DNA of 64,000 bases. Origin: Glutamicibacter sp. MNS18 (lineage in GTDB: Bacteria > Actinomycetota > Actinomycetes > Actinomycetales > Micrococcaceae). Positions 51,657-60,328 of the stretch are shown here, piece after piece. The notes below the pieces were generated by a model, which saw only the letters and a program-made list of their open reading frames with translations, was not told the origin of the DNA and did not search any database. Numbering within the stretch: position 1 is the stretch's first letter; every line of letters begins with the position of its first letter. Position numbers and translations under genes: made by a program. The DNA lies in NCBI RefSeq assembly GCF_026107515.2, contig NZ_JAPCHW010000001.1, positions 124,001-188,000 of the forward strand, in the 5' to 3' direction.

Positions 51657-53126
51657 GTGAAGAATTCATACAGCAGTCTGAGGCCCACACGCTGGAGCCG
51701 CTGGATTGCCACCGCAGTGTTGGCCATGATGGCCATGGTGGTCGGGATTCCGGGCGCCGTAGCGCAGCCCAGCGATGACAGCGTCGAAGGCAAGACCTTC
51801 GTTATCGGTACCGATACCACTTTCGCACCGTTCGAGTTCCGGCAGGGCGGTGAACTGGTCGGCATCGACATGGATCTGCTGCGGGCCATCGCCGACAAGC
51901 AGGGATTCAACGTCGAGATCCGTTCCCTGGGCTTCAATGCGGCCCTGCAGGCTTTGAGCTCGAACCAGGTGGACGGGGTGATCGCAGGCATGTCGATCAC
52001 CGATGAGCGCAAGGAAGTCTACGACTTCTCCGAGCCCTACTTCGAGTCCGGTGTCCAAATGGCCATCGACCGCAACAACGATGACATCCAGGGCTACGAG
52101 GACTTGGAAGGCAAGACCGTCGTTGCCAAGACCGGTTCCGAGGGCGAGTCCTATGCCAAGTCGATCGCCGACGAATACGGCTTCCGGGTCACCTCGCTGG
52201 ACCAGTCGGCCACCATGTACGAGTCGGTCAAGGCCGGCACGGCGGTGGCAGTGGTTGACGACTACCCGGTCCTGGCCTATGGCATCGCCCAGGGCAACGG
52301 GCTGAAGACCGTCACCGAGAAGGTACCCGGAGGATCCTACGGGTTCGCGGTCAACAAGGGGCAGAACACCGCCCTGCTCGCGGCCTTCAACGACGGCCTG
52401 GCCGAATTGCAGGCCAGCGGCGAGTACCAGCAGATCGTGGACGAATACCTGGCCGATCCCACCGAAGCGGCCCCGAGCACCTTCTGGGATCTGCTGACCC
52501 AGTCCCTGCCGGCACTGATGAAGGGCCTGTCCAACACCCTGATCGTCACCGGCGTCTCCTTCGCCGTGGCCATGATCCTGGGTCTGGCCTTCGGCTTCCT
52601 GAAGATCTCGAACAACATCGTGTTGCGCGGGGTGGCGACCAGCTTCATCAACCTGTTCCGTGGCACCCCGATCCTGGTCTGGGCGTTCTTCTTCTACTTC
52701 GGTTTGGCCCAGCTGATCGGCCAGACCGTGAACATCTGGGTTGCCGGTGTGCTGACACTGTCGCTGAACGGTGCGGCCTACATCGCCGAAATCGTCCGTG
52801 GTGGCATCCAGTCGGTGGATCCCGGCCAGCTGGAGGCCTCGCGTTCCCTGGGGCTCGGGTACGGCAGGTCGATGCAGAAGGTGGTTATTCCGCAGGCCTT
52901 CAAGATCATGACCCCGTCGCTGATCAACCAGCTGATCATCATGCTCAAGGACTCCTCGTTGCTGCTGGCCATCGGCTTTGCCGAACTGCTCTACCAGGGC
53001 CAGCAAATCTACGCGGCGAACTTCCGGGTCACCGAGACCCTGCTGATCGTGGGCATCATCTACTTCGTGGCCATCATGGCCCTGACCAAGCTGGCGAACT
53101 TCGCCGATCGGAGGTTTAACAAGTGA
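51657..53126 (+). CDS. Amino-acid ABC transporter: fused substrate-binding protein and permease
   Basis: 489 residues from GTG 51657. A signal segment ([20 protein letters not shown]) has a likely cleavage after AVA36. Residues about 45-270 form an SBP_bac_3 domain ([50 protein letters not shown]). Residues about 285-485 form a BPD permease domain with five helices, the [16 protein letters not shown] His/Gln-type permease start and the EAA loop [18 protein letters not shown]. One chain therefore carries receptor and pore, which dimerise over the ATPase encoded next. The likely cargo is a polar amino acid (glutamine, or similar). Confidence 0.9.
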   Translation: MKNSYSSLRPTRWSRWIATAVLAMMAMVVGIPGAVAQPSDDSVEGKTFVIGTDTTFAPFEFRQGGELVGIDMDLLRAIADKQGFNVEIRSLGFNAALQALSSNQVDGVIAGMSITDERKEVYDFSEPYFESGVQMAIDRNNDDIQGYEDLEGKTVVAKTGSEGESYAKSIADEYGFRVTSLDQSATMYESVKAGTAVAVVDDYPVLAYGIAQGNGLKTVTEKVPGGSYGFAVNKGQNTALLAAFNDGLAELQASGEYQQIVDEYLADPTEAAPSTFWDLLTQSLPALMKGLSNTLIVTGVSFAVAMILGLAFGFLKISNNIVLRGVATSFINLFRGTPILVWAFFFYFGLAQLIGQTVNIWVAGVLTLSLNGAAYIAEIVRGGIQSVDPGQLEASRSLGLGYGRSMQKVVIPQAFKIMTPSLINQLIIMLKDSSLLLAIGFAELLYQGQQIYAANFRVTETLLIVGIIYFVAIMALTKLANFADRRFNK

Positions 53127-53881
53127 GTGACGTGAGCGCAAACGGCAAGGGCGCACCCAAGATCACGGTCAAGGGGCTGCGCAAGTCCTTCGGCAGCAAC
53201 GAGGTGCTGCAGGGGATCGACATGGAGGTTGCCGAAGGTGAAGTGGTATGTGTCATCGGCCCCTCGGGCTCGGGCAAGTCCACCTTGCTGCGTTGCCTGA
53301 ACAAGCTGGAGGACATCACCGGCGGCACCGTGGTCGTCGACGGGTTCGACGTGACCGACCCGAAGGTGGATATCAACGAGGTGCGCCGCCATGTGGGTAT
53401 GGTGTTCCAGCACTTCAACCTGTTCCCGCACATGTCGGTGGCAGAGAACATCATGCTGGCCCCGGTGGAGCTGAAGAAGCTGTCCAAGGCGCAGGCCCGT
53501 ACCCGTGCCCTGGAACTGCTTGACCGGGTGGGTTTGAAGGAAAAGGCCGACGCGCGCCCTGCCTCCCTGTCCGGCGGGCAGAAGCAGCGTGTGGCGATCG
53601 CCCGCTCGCTGGCCATGAGCCCCGGCATTATGCTCTTCGACGAGGCCACCAGTGCGCTGGACCCGGAAATGGTCGGCGAAGTGTTGCAGGTCATCAAGGA
53701 GTTGGCCGATGAGGGCATGACCATGGTGCTGGTGACCCACGAGATGGGATTCGCCCGGGAAGTGGCGGACCGTGTGGTCTTCATGGCCGACGGTGTGGTC
53801 TGCGAATCGGGACCACCGGCCGACCTGTTCGGCAATCCGCAGCAGCCACGGACCCAGGACTTCCTGTCCAAGGTGCTCTAG
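53123..53881 (+). CDS. Amino-acid ABC transporter ATP-binding protein (GlnQ type)
   Basis: 252 residues; GTG 53123 overlaps the permease stop (GTGA). Walker A is [12 protein letters not shown], the Q-loop [14 protein letters not shown], the signature [12 protein letters not shown], Walker [11 protein letters not shown] and the H-loop VLVTHEM. The [12 protein letters not shown]-like region and overall length are those of polar amino-acid transporter ATPases. It energises the fused receptor/permease. A 20-bp stem terminator follows. Confidence 0.94.
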   Translation: MSDVSANGKGAPKITVKGLRKSFGSNEVLQGIDMEVAEGEVVCVIGPSGSGKSTLLRCLNKLEDITGGTVVVDGFDVTDPKVDINEVRRHVGMVFQHFNLFPHMSVAENIMLAPVELKKLSKAQARTRALELLDRVGLKEKADARPASLSGGQKQRVAIARSLAMSPGIMLFDEATSALDPEMVGEVLQVIKELADEGMTMVLVTHEMGFAREVADRVVFMADGVVCESGPPADLFGNPQQPRTQDFLSKVL

Positions 53882-53898
53882 GCGGGTAACAGACGCAA

Positions 53899-53955
53899 AC
53901 GCCCGGCACCGGGCTCCCTCCGCATGAAGCGGGGTGGGAGCCCGGCGCCGGGCGT
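53899..53955 (+). terminator. Terminator after the ABC transporter genes
   Basis: 20-bp stem with one mismatch: left arm 53899-53918 (ACGCCCGG...GCTCCC), right arm 53936-53955 (GGGAGC...CGGGCGT), 17-base loop, followed by CTGCTTGTC. Confidence 0.75.
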
Positions 53956-54025
53956 CTGCTTGTCCCGGGCACGGTGCGCCAGGACTGAAAATACCGGGTT
54001 GATCGGATAGCCGTGCGCTTCCCGG

Positions 54026-54271
54026 CTACCCGATGAACGCACTATGGAACGTCGGGAGCGGGGAAGCCGGGGTGGACCACGGCTTGTCGCGCACGGTGGG
54101 ATTCGTCGTGTCCACGTGCAGGATCTTGCCGGTCTCGACTTCCACGGTGATAACGGATTCCCAGATGACCCGGGTGTCGCTGGTTTGTGGTGATGCCGAT
54201 GCGGGTACGGCGGCGAGGGCTGTTCCGGTGAGCAGGAGGCAAGCGGTGAGCGCTGCGGGACGGATTCGCAT
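54026..54271 (-). CDS. Small secreted protein, function unknown
   Basis: 81 residues, with GGAGGAAA 4 bases before ATG 54271. The N-terminus MRIRPAALTACLLLTGTALAAVPASASPQ is a Sec signal peptide with likely cleavage after ASA or ALA. The mature part is only about 55 residues, includes VIWESVITVEVETGKILHVD, and has no cysteines. I recognise no family. The strong ribosome site and clean signal peptide make it a credible gene. Confidence 0.65.
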   Translation of the reverse strand: MRIRPAALTACLLLTGTALAAVPASASPQTSDTRVIWESVITVEVETGKILHVDTTNPTVRDKPWSTPASPLPTFHSAFIG

Positions 54272-54745
54272 GTATTTCCTCCAGGAGAAAGAAGAACGGT
54301 TTCCCTCGCGATTCTACGGCTGACCCGGGACCCGGGGCGGTAGGACACATCTGGTCCGCGGACCGGCCGGAGTGGATTGGCACGTCTACGCGCGGTTGGT
54401 GGACAGGCTCGCCACGCGGGACTGACTGCGTGGTGCTCGATATCGATCCGCCTCCTCGGAACTACCGGACGTGGCCGGTGAACCCTTCGCCACTGAGCGG
54501 CTCTGCCCGATGCCGGCAGGGCAGATGGGCCAGGAAATCCAGGCCGGACGGGGACATCCCGCCCGGTTCGCTACCCTTCCCCTATCCGGAAACATGCCGG
54601 CACTCTTATCCCGTGACCAGTAGGCGGCCCCGTTCCGGTTCAGAGCCGTTTCCGTGGGGCTTCGCCGTGATTGGCCAGCGCCTCGCGCAGGGTGCGGTCC
54701 GCCGCTTTGAATGGTCCCTCCGGAAACGAGAGATATGACATATTC
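54272..54745. other. Gene-poor interval between the small secreted protein and doxX
   Basis: Several frames are open here (for example 54430-54738 forward and 54386-54595 reverse), but none has a ribosome site, a recognisable motif or a plausible composition. I see no RNA gene or repeat. Confidence 0.5.
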
Positions 54746-54759
54746 ATTGAAGCTTCAAT
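54746..54759. promoter_or_regulatory. 14-base palindrome ATTGAAGCTTCAAT upstream of doxX
   Basis: A perfect inverted repeat in an AT-rich pocket of otherwise GC-rich DNA, 80 bases before the doxX start. The TTGAA...TTCAA form is typical of MarR/DUF24 (HxlR)-type redox-responsive regulators, which often control DoxX-family genes. Confidence 0.6.
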
Positions 54760-54838
54760 TAAATCACGATAACCTTGAGGGCAGGTAAGGTGCCCGCGAT
54801 CCGGCGGGCGCACTATCTACCTCCAGAGGAAAAGGCAT

Positions 54839-55297
54839 ATGAATACCAGCATCCCGACTTCGGCCTCCACTACCGCGGCACGCATGATCCTGCGGGTTGT
54901 CATCGGCTTCCTGTTCGCCGCGCACGGCTGGCAGAAATACACGCAATTCACCATCGATGGCACCATTGCGGCCTTCGGGCAGATGGGCGTGCCCGCAGCG
55001 GGCCTGGTGGCCCCGGTTATGGCAACCCTGGAGCTTGTCGGCGGGATTGCGATCGTGCTGGGGCTGTTCACTCGCGTCTTTGCTGGATTGCTGGCGCTGG
55101 GCATGGTTGGCGCGCTGTTCATGGTGCACGCCCCTGCCGGGATCTTCGTCGAGGATGGGGGCTTTGAGTTGGTGGCGGCACTGGGTGCAGGTGCCTTGGC
55201 CCTTGCGCTGCTCGGTGCCGGGCGGCTGTCGGTGGATCGCTTGATCGCCGATATCCGTGCCTCCAGGGCGAATCGAACCGAGATGTCGAACGCCTAG
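54839..55297 (+). CDS. DoxX-family membrane protein
   Basis: 152 residues, with AGAGGAAA upstream. Four membrane helices are visible. The family signature is MILRVVIGFLFAAHGWQKYTQF near the N-terminus, then PVMATLELVGGIAIVLGLFTRVFAGLLAL. DoxX proteins are poorly defined; some act with superoxide dismutase and thiol systems in oxidative stress. The palindrome upstream fits redox or electrophile control. Confidence 0.87.
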   Translation: MNTSIPTSASTTAARMILRVVIGFLFAAHGWQKYTQFTIDGTIAAFGQMGVPAAGLVAPVMATLELVGGIAIVLGLFTRVFAGLLALGMVGALFMVHAPAGIFVEDGGFELVAALGAGALALALLGAGRLSVDRLIADIRASRANRTEMSNA

Positions 55298-55310
55298 CCC
55301 GACCCATGGC

Positions 55311-55342
55311 ATTCCCCGGGAATCGTTGGATTCCCGGGGAAT
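55311..55342 (+). terminator. Terminator after doxX
   Basis: Perfect 14-bp stem ATTCCCCGGGAATC (55311-55324) / GATTCCCGGGGAAT (55329-55342), loop GTTG, then CCTGTTGTTT. Confidence 0.85.
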
Positions 55343-55408
55343 CCTGTTGTTTAAGGGCGGGTTTGGCCGAAGGAATGCCGGTAGATCTTGCCGTTGCCCC
55401 GTTTCGTG

Positions 55409-55438
55409 TTGACGTGATGCGCGGCACGACCATATACT
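55409..55438 (+). promoter_or_regulatory. paaA promoter
   Basis: -35 TTGACG (55409-55414), an 18-base spacer and -10 TATACT (55433-55438). The PaaR-like box begins inside the -10 element, so a bound repressor would block initiation. Confidence 0.65.
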
Positions 55439-55457
55439 GAACGAACGGTCGGTAAAT
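55436..55457. promoter_or_regulatory. PaaR-like operator upstream of paaABCDE
   Basis: The best of the four sites: ACTGAACG, a central AACGGT, then CGGTAAAT (22 bases). It differs from the remembered corynebacterial pattern (ACTNACCG, NNCGNN, CGGTNAGT) at only two defined positions. Confidence 0.75.
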
Positions 55458-55482
55458 ATCTTTGACATCAGTGAGGTGAACC

Positions 55483-56469
55483 ATGGCCGCAACCACACAG
55501 AACGATTCGCAGTTGAGTGCCGTTCCCAGTTACGAGCAGGAACAGGCGCAAGCCCGTTTCGACGCCATTATCGGCGACGATTCGCGTATTGAACCGCGCG
55601 ACTGGATGCCCGAGCCATACCGCAAGACCTTGACCCGTCAGGTTTCGCAGCATGCGCATTCGGAGATCATCGGCATGCAGCCCGAAGCCAACTGGATTAC
55701 CCGTGCGCCTTCCCTGAAGCGCAAGGCCATCCTGATCGCCAAGGTGCAGGACGAGGCGGGGCACGGGCTGTACCTGTACTCGGCCGCCGAGACCCTGGGC
55801 ACTTCACGTGATGAGCTGAACGACCAGCTGCTCACTGGACGGGCCAAGTACTCCTCGATCTTCAATTACCCGGCACGGACCTGGGCCGACATGGGGGCCA
55901 TCGGCTGGCTCGTGGATGGTGCCGCCATCGCCAACCAGGTTCCGCTGTGCCGTGCCTCCTATGGCCCGTACGGACGGGCCATGGTGCGCATCTGCAAGGA
56001 GGAGTCCTTCCACCAGCGTCAGGGTTTCGAGATCCTGCTGTCCCTCTCGCGCGGCACCGAGGCGCAGAAGAAGATGGCTCAGGACGCCATCAACCGCTTC
56101 TACGAGCCTTCCCTGATGATGTTCGGTCCGCCGGATGACCAGTCGCCGAACTCGAAGCAGTCCATGGCCTGGAAGATCAAGCGGTTCTCCAACGATGACC
56201 TGCGCCAGCGTTTCGTGGGCATGATTGCCGAGCAGGTCAAGGTCCTGGGGCTCACCCTGCCGGACCCCGAGCTGCGTTTCGACGAGGAAACGGGCAAGTG
56301 GCTGCACAAGGACCTGAATTGGGACGAATTCATGGCAGTGATCAAGGGTGGCGGGCCGATGAATTCCCAGCGCATGGAACGGCGCCGTGCCGCCCACCGC
56401 GAGGGTGCCTGGGTGCGCGAAGCCGCCGCCGCATACGCAAACAAGCAAGCACAAAGTGAGGTTGCCTAA
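55483..56469 (+). CDS. paaA: Ring-1,2-phenylacetyl-CoA epoxidase, catalytic subunit PaaA
   Basis: 328 residues, with GTGAGGTG before ATG 55483. The ferritin-like four-helix di-iron site is seen as [17 protein letters not shown] (ExxH) and [13 protein letters not shown] (second ExxH). [25 protein letters not shown] is the typical N-terminal block. With PaaC it forms the core of the epoxidase that adds one O atom of O2 to the aromatic ring of phenylacetyl-CoA. It is the first gene of a tight operon with paaB, C, D, E and G. Confidence 0.97.
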   Translation: MAATTQNDSQLSAVPSYEQEQAQARFDAIIGDDSRIEPRDWMPEPYRKTLTRQVSQHAHSEIIGMQPEANWITRAPSLKRKAILIAKVQDEAGHGLYLYSAAETLGTSRDELNDQLLTGRAKYSSIFNYPARTWADMGAIGWLVDGAAIANQVPLCRASYGPYGRAMVRICKEESFHQRQGFEILLSLSRGTEAQKKMAQDAINRFYEPSLMMFGPPDDQSPNSKQSMAWKIKRFSNDDLRQRFVGMIAEQVKVLGLTLPDPELRFDEETGKWLHKDLNWDEFMAVIKGGGPMNSQRMERRRAAHREGAWVREAAAAYANKQAQSEVA

Positions 56470-56471
56470 CA

Positions 56472-56762
56472 ATGAGCGAAAAGAACATCTGGCCATTGTG
56501 GGAAGTATTCGTGCGTTCCTCCCGTGGCCTGTCGCACGTGCATGCCGGTTCGCTGCATGCGCCGGACGCCGAGATGGCCGTACGCAACGCCCGTGACCTG
56601 TACACGCGCCGCAACGAAGGGGTGTCCCTGTGGGTTGTGAAGTCCGAGGACATCATTTCCTCCGACCCGGATTCCAAGGACCAGTTCTTCGAGTCCCCCA
56701 AGGGCAAGGACTACCGCCACGCCACCTATTACAAGGCCAGTGAGGGAGTGAAGCACCTGTGA
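56472..56762 (+). CDS. paaB: Epoxidase subunit PaaB
   Basis: 96 residues, 2 bases after paaA. WPLWEVFVRSSRGLSHVHAGSLHAPDAEMAVRNARDLYTRR is the conserved PaaB core. The family has no redox centre of its own; it bridges the PaaAC heterodimers. Its stop overlaps the paaC GTG start (GTGA). Confidence 0.96.
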   Translation: MSEKNIWPLWEVFVRSSRGLSHVHAGSLHAPDAEMAVRNARDLYTRRNEGVSLWVVKSEDIISSDPDSKDQFFESPKGKDYRHATYYKASEGVKHL

Positions 56763-57619
56763 AATCCGATGAATTGGACGCCACCCTGGACAGCTTCGGC
56801 GATGCGCTGGCCTCGGCCACCCGCGTCACCCCGGGCAACGCCTTGCGCCCGGAGGACATCGCCAAGGACGGCGTGAAGCCCAGCGAGCAGATCGCACAGT
56901 ACGCCCTGCGGCTGGGGGATGACTCATTGATCCTTTCCCAGCGGATGTCGCACTGGGTCTCCCGGGCCCCTGAGCTGGAAGAGGACGTGGCCCTGGGTAA
57001 CATCACCCTGGACCTGTTGGGCCATGCCCGCTCCTTTTTGACCTATGCCGGACTGGCGTGGGACAAGACCGAGGACGACCTGGCCTACTTCCGCGAGGAA
57101 GAAGAGTTCACCTCGCTGCATATCGTGGAGCAGGACAACGGCCACTTCGGTGTCACCATCATCCGGATGCTGCTGGTCGCGACCTACCAGCACCTGCTGT
57201 ACACCGCATTGATGGAATCGGCGGACGAGACCCTGTCCGCCATCGCCGCCAAGTCGGTCAAGGAAGTGGACTACCACCGCGACCACGCGATCCAGTGGAC
57301 TATCCGGCTGGGCCTGGGGACCGAGGAATCGGCGGAGAAGATGCGCCATGCCCTGGAAATCCTGTGGCCCTACATCGATGAGATGTTTACCGATGAGCCG
57401 CTGCATGACCAGCTGGAAGGGGTCGCTGTGCGTCCCTCGACCTTGCGCGCGGCGTGGGATCAGGAAATCGCCGGGGTCCTGGACGAGGCAGGGCTGGAAG
57501 TGCCCAACGTGCCACAGGCCATGTGCAAGGGCCGACAGGGCGAGCATTCCGAGTACATGGGATACATCCTTGCCGAAATGCAGGTCCTGGCGCGAAAGCA
57601 CCCCGGGGCAACCTGGTAA
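56759..57619 (+). CDS. paaC: Epoxidase structural subunit PaaC
   Basis: 286 residues from GTG 56759. It is a PaaA paralogue with a ferritin-like fold (EDVALGNITLDLLGHARSFLTYAG, VKEVDYHRDHAIQWTIRLG). A few ligand-like residues remain, but family members have lost the di-iron centre. It stabilises PaaA and helps bind CoA substrate. It is about 30 residues longer at the N-terminus than E. coli PaaC. Confidence 0.94.
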   Translation: MKSDELDATLDSFGDALASATRVTPGNALRPEDIAKDGVKPSEQIAQYALRLGDDSLILSQRMSHWVSRAPELEEDVALGNITLDLLGHARSFLTYAGLAWDKTEDDLAYFREEEEFTSLHIVEQDNGHFGVTIIRMLLVATYQHLLYTALMESADETLSAIAAKSVKEVDYHRDHAIQWTIRLGLGTEESAEKMRHALEILWPYIDEMFTDEPLHDQLEGVAVRPSTLRAAWDQEIAGVLDEAGLEVPNVPQAMCKGRQGEHSEYMGYILAEMQVLARKHPGATW

Positions 57620-57651
57620 CGGAACCGATCGAACCAAGCGGGTGAACAACA

Positions 57652-58155
57652 ATGAGTGAGCAGATCATTTCGGCCGACCACGAGCATCTCAATGCGCTGG
57701 CCGCACAGGTCACCGACCCCGAGATCCCGGTACTAACGATCGCGGATCTGGGGATCCTGCGCGGAACCGAGCAGCTGGATGATGGCACCGTGCAGGTGAC
57801 CATCACACCGACCTACTCCGGCTGCCCGGCCATGGACGTGATCACCCAGGACCTGTACCAGGTCTTCGCCGCCGCCGGTTATCCGAAGGTCGATGTGAAA
57901 CTGGTGCTCTCGCCTGCCTGGTCCACCGACTGGATGAGCGAAGAAGGCAAGCGGAAACTCGACCAGTACGGCATCGCACCACCGACGGGAACCGGCCACC
58001 GCGGCCGGGTCACCCTGGGGATGAGTGTGAAATGTCCGCGCTGCCATTCGCTGAACACCAGGGAGCTCTCCCGCTTTGGTTCCACCGCCTGCAAGGCACT
58101 GTATTCCTGTAACGACTGTTTAGAACCCTTCGACTACTTCAAGGTGCTTTCATGA
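57652..58155 (+). CDS. paaD: PaaD, iron-sulfur assembly protein of the epoxidase
   Basis: 167 residues. The N-terminal MIP18/DUF59 domain shows VTDPEIPVLTIADLGILRG and TPTYSGCPAMDVI with its conserved Cys. The C-terminal third has a four-cysteine zinc-ribbon-like set (CPRC, then ACKALYSCNDC). PaaD is needed for maturation of the epoxidase, probably the Fe-S cluster of PaaE. It overlaps paaE by 4 bases (ATGA). Confidence 0.94.
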   Translation: MSEQIISADHEHLNALAAQVTDPEIPVLTIADLGILRGTEQLDDGTVQVTITPTYSGCPAMDVITQDLYQVFAAAGYPKVDVKLVLSPAWSTDWMSEEGKRKLDQYGIAPPTGTGHRGRVTLGMSVKCPRCHSLNTRELSRFGSTACKALYSCNDCLEPFDYFKVLS

Positions 58156-59312
58156 GTGAACAAACCACACCTACGCGCCGGCGTGCTACCTTCCACCGGC
58201 TCACCGTCTCCGAGGTCCGGCGATTGACCAAGGACTCGATCGAAGTCAGCTTCGCGATTCCCGAAGAACTCTCGGACGAATACGACTATGTCGCCGGACA
58301 GTATGTGGCGTTGCGCAAGGAGCTGCCCAACGCCGACGGGCAGCTGCAGGAAGTGCGCCGCTCCTACTCGATCTGCGCCGCCCCCACCGGCAGCGAGATC
58401 AAGGTGGCCATCAAGCGCGACCTGGGCGGCCTGTTCTCCACCTGGGCCAATGAGGAACTGGCCGCAGGTGAACAGATCGACGTGATGAGCCCTGCCGGGG
58501 CCTTCATCTCGAAGCACAAGCTCACCGGGATGAACGACCCGAAGAGCGTGGATACCGTCACCCAGGATCACTTCGTGGCCGTGGCCGCGGGCAGCGGCAT
58601 CACCCCGGTGCTGGCGATTGCCCGCACCATCCTCGAAGCGAACGACCACACCCGTTTCGACCTGATCTACGCGAACAAGGCCGCCATGGACGTGATGTTC
58701 CTGGAGGAACTGGCCGATTTGAAGGACCGCTATCCTTCCCGGCTGGCCCTGCACCATGTGCTCAGCCGAGAACAGCGGATCTCCCCGCTGCTCTCCGGGC
58801 GCATTGATGCAGAGAAACTCACCGCACTGCTGAACTCCGTGATCCGCCACGAGACCGTGGACGAATGGTTCCTGTGCGGGCCCTTCGAACTGGTCCAGCT
58901 GGTGCGTGACCAGCTCGGCGAGCTTGAGGTGTCGGCCGAGAAGGTCCGCTTCGAATTGTTCACCACCGGCGAGCCGAACCGGCCACAGGGCCAGGTCGGC
59001 CGCCCGGTCATCGTGGACGAAAACGAAAAGAGCTACGAGATCACCTTCAAGCTCGATGGGCTGCAGGGTGAAGTCAAGTCCCCGGTACGCACCAACGAAA
59101 CCGTGCTGAACGCAGCCCTGCGTGTCCGCCCAGATGTGCCCTTCGCCTGCGCCGGCGGGGTCTGCGGAACCTGCCGGGCCAAGGTCACCAGCGGCAGCGT
59201 GCAGATGGCGGAGAACTACGCCCTGGAACCGGATGAGATCGAAGCCGGCTATGTGCTGACCTGCCAGTCCCACCCGACCAGCGACAAGGTCGCTGTCGAC
59301 TTCGACGCCTAG
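58152..59312 (+). CDS. paaE: Epoxidase reductase PaaE
   Basis: 386 residues. The FAD-binding domain has RRSYSICAAP (RxYS motif), the NAD(P)H-binding domain has VAAGSGITPVLAIARTIL and WFLCGPFELVQ, and the C-terminal plant-type [2Fe-2S] domain has CAGGVCGTCRAKV with a distal Cys in YVLTCQSHP. It transfers electrons from NADPH to the PaaA di-iron site. Gene order and coupling are the same as in other aerobic phenylacetate degraders. Confidence 0.96.
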   Translation: MSEQTTPTRRRATFHRLTVSEVRRLTKDSIEVSFAIPEELSDEYDYVAGQYVALRKELPNADGQLQEVRRSYSICAAPTGSEIKVAIKRDLGGLFSTWANEELAAGEQIDVMSPAGAFISKHKLTGMNDPKSVDTVTQDHFVAVAAGSGITPVLAIARTILEANDHTRFDLIYANKAAMDVMFLEELADLKDRYPSRLALHHVLSREQRISPLLSGRIDAEKLTALLNSVIRHETVDEWFLCGPFELVQLVRDQLGELEVSAEKVRFELFTTGEPNRPQGQVGRPVIVDENEKSYEITFKLDGLQGEVKSPVRTNETVLNAALRVRPDVPFACAGGVCGTCRAKVTSGSVQMAENYALEPDEIEAGYVLTCQSHPTSDKVAVDFDA

Positions 59313-59324
59313 GAACGCAGCGCA

Positions 59325-60110
59325 ATGATTGAATTATCGATACGCGAAGGCATCGCCCACGTGGTGCTCAACGCCCCGCAGAAGATGAATGCGCTGGACG
59401 AGGCGGCCCTGGCCGAGCTGTCCGAGGCCTATGACAAGGCGGCGGACGCCGTGGCCGCCGGCGAGGTGCGGGCCCTGCTGCTGCGCGGTGAAGGCCGCGG
59501 CTTCTGTGCCGGGCGCGACATCTCGGCGGTGGACCCGGCCCAGGACGACGTGATGGGCTACCTGGATGGCAAGGTGCAGCCCCTGTTGGAGAAGATGTCG
59601 GCCTTCCCGGCACCGACCTTCGCTGCGGTGCACGGCGCCTGCCTCGGGGTGGGCCTGGGACTGGCCGTGGCCACAGATGTGGTGTACGTGGCGCAGAACG
59701 CCAAGATCGGCTCCCCGTTCGCGAACCTGGGCGCGACCCTGGACTCCGGTGGCCACTGGCTGTTCACCGAACGGCTCGGTGCGCACCGTACCCTGGATCT
59801 GATCTACACCGCCGAACTGATCTCCGGGGCCGAAGCGGTCAGTTCCGGACTCTTCTCCCGCAGCTTCGCCGCCGAGGAGCTCCTGGAGCAGACCGAGCAG
59901 ATCGTGGCCAAGGTGGCGACCGGGGCCACCCAGGCCTTTGTCGCCTCCAAGGAGCTGGTGGCCCAGATCCGCGATCAGCGGGTGGGGCTGTGGCAATCGA
60001 TGCGTGCGGAGAACAAGGCGCAGGCCGCCCTGTGCGACACCGCGGACTACGCCGAGGGCTTCAAGGCGTTCCAGGACAAGCGCGCCCCGGAATTCACCGG
60101 CCGCCGCTAG
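59325..60110 (+). CDS. paaG: 1,2-Epoxyphenylacetyl-CoA isomerase (crotonase family)
   Basis: 261 residues. Crotonase blocks are RGFCAGRDISAVD and GACLGVGLGLAVATDVVYVA. The two hydratase glutamates are absent (GVGLGLA and FANLGATLDSGGHW), but an Asp sits where PaaG-type isomerases have theirs (LDSGG). The C-terminus DYAEGFKAFQDKRAPEFTGR is like PaaG/PaaF enzymes. It would convert the epoxide to oxepin-CoA, which suits its place at the end of the paaABCDE operon. A 20-bp terminator stem follows. Confidence 0.85.
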   Translation: MIELSIREGIAHVVLNAPQKMNALDEAALAELSEAYDKAADAVAAGEVRALLLRGEGRGFCAGRDISAVDPAQDDVMGYLDGKVQPLLEKMSAFPAPTFAAVHGACLGVGLGLAVATDVVYVAQNAKIGSPFANLGATLDSGGHWLFTERLGAHRTLDLIYTAELISGAEAVSSGLFSRSFAAEELLEQTEQIVAKVATGATQAFVASKELVAQIRDQRVGLWQSMRAENKAQAALCDTADYAEGFKAFQDKRAPEFTGRR

Positions 60111-60124
60111 CCATTTCATAACAC

Positions 60125-60168
60125 GTGATCCCCGGGGCGCTGTCAACAGACAGCGCCCCGGGGATCAC
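60125..60168 (+). terminator. Terminator after the paaABCDEG operon
   Basis: Perfect 20-bp stem: left arm 60125-60144 (GTGATCCCCG...GCTGTC), right arm 60149-60168, loop AACA, followed by TTTGCGG. Confidence 0.88.
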
Positions 60169-60328
60169 TTTGCGGGTTGGCTGTCATTCCGCAAGCCATC
60201 AACATGTTCCCGCGGGAAACCACGGCATAACGATTTGTCGGCGCACCGGAGACATCGCGATGCCTGGCAGTCTCCCGCTGCGCCCTTGCAGGGCGGGCCG
60301 ATAGAAGTATGCTCTCCCGCCCGAACGC

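Noticed and set aside
51666-53156. A 496-codon minus-strand frame opposite the ABC receptor-permease
   Set aside because: The plus-strand product has full SBP and permease motifs; the reverse frame has none.
54430-54738. A 102-codon plus-strand frame in the gap before doxX
   Set aside because: Pro/Arg/Ser-rich, no ribosome site, no motif, and codon use unlike neighbours.
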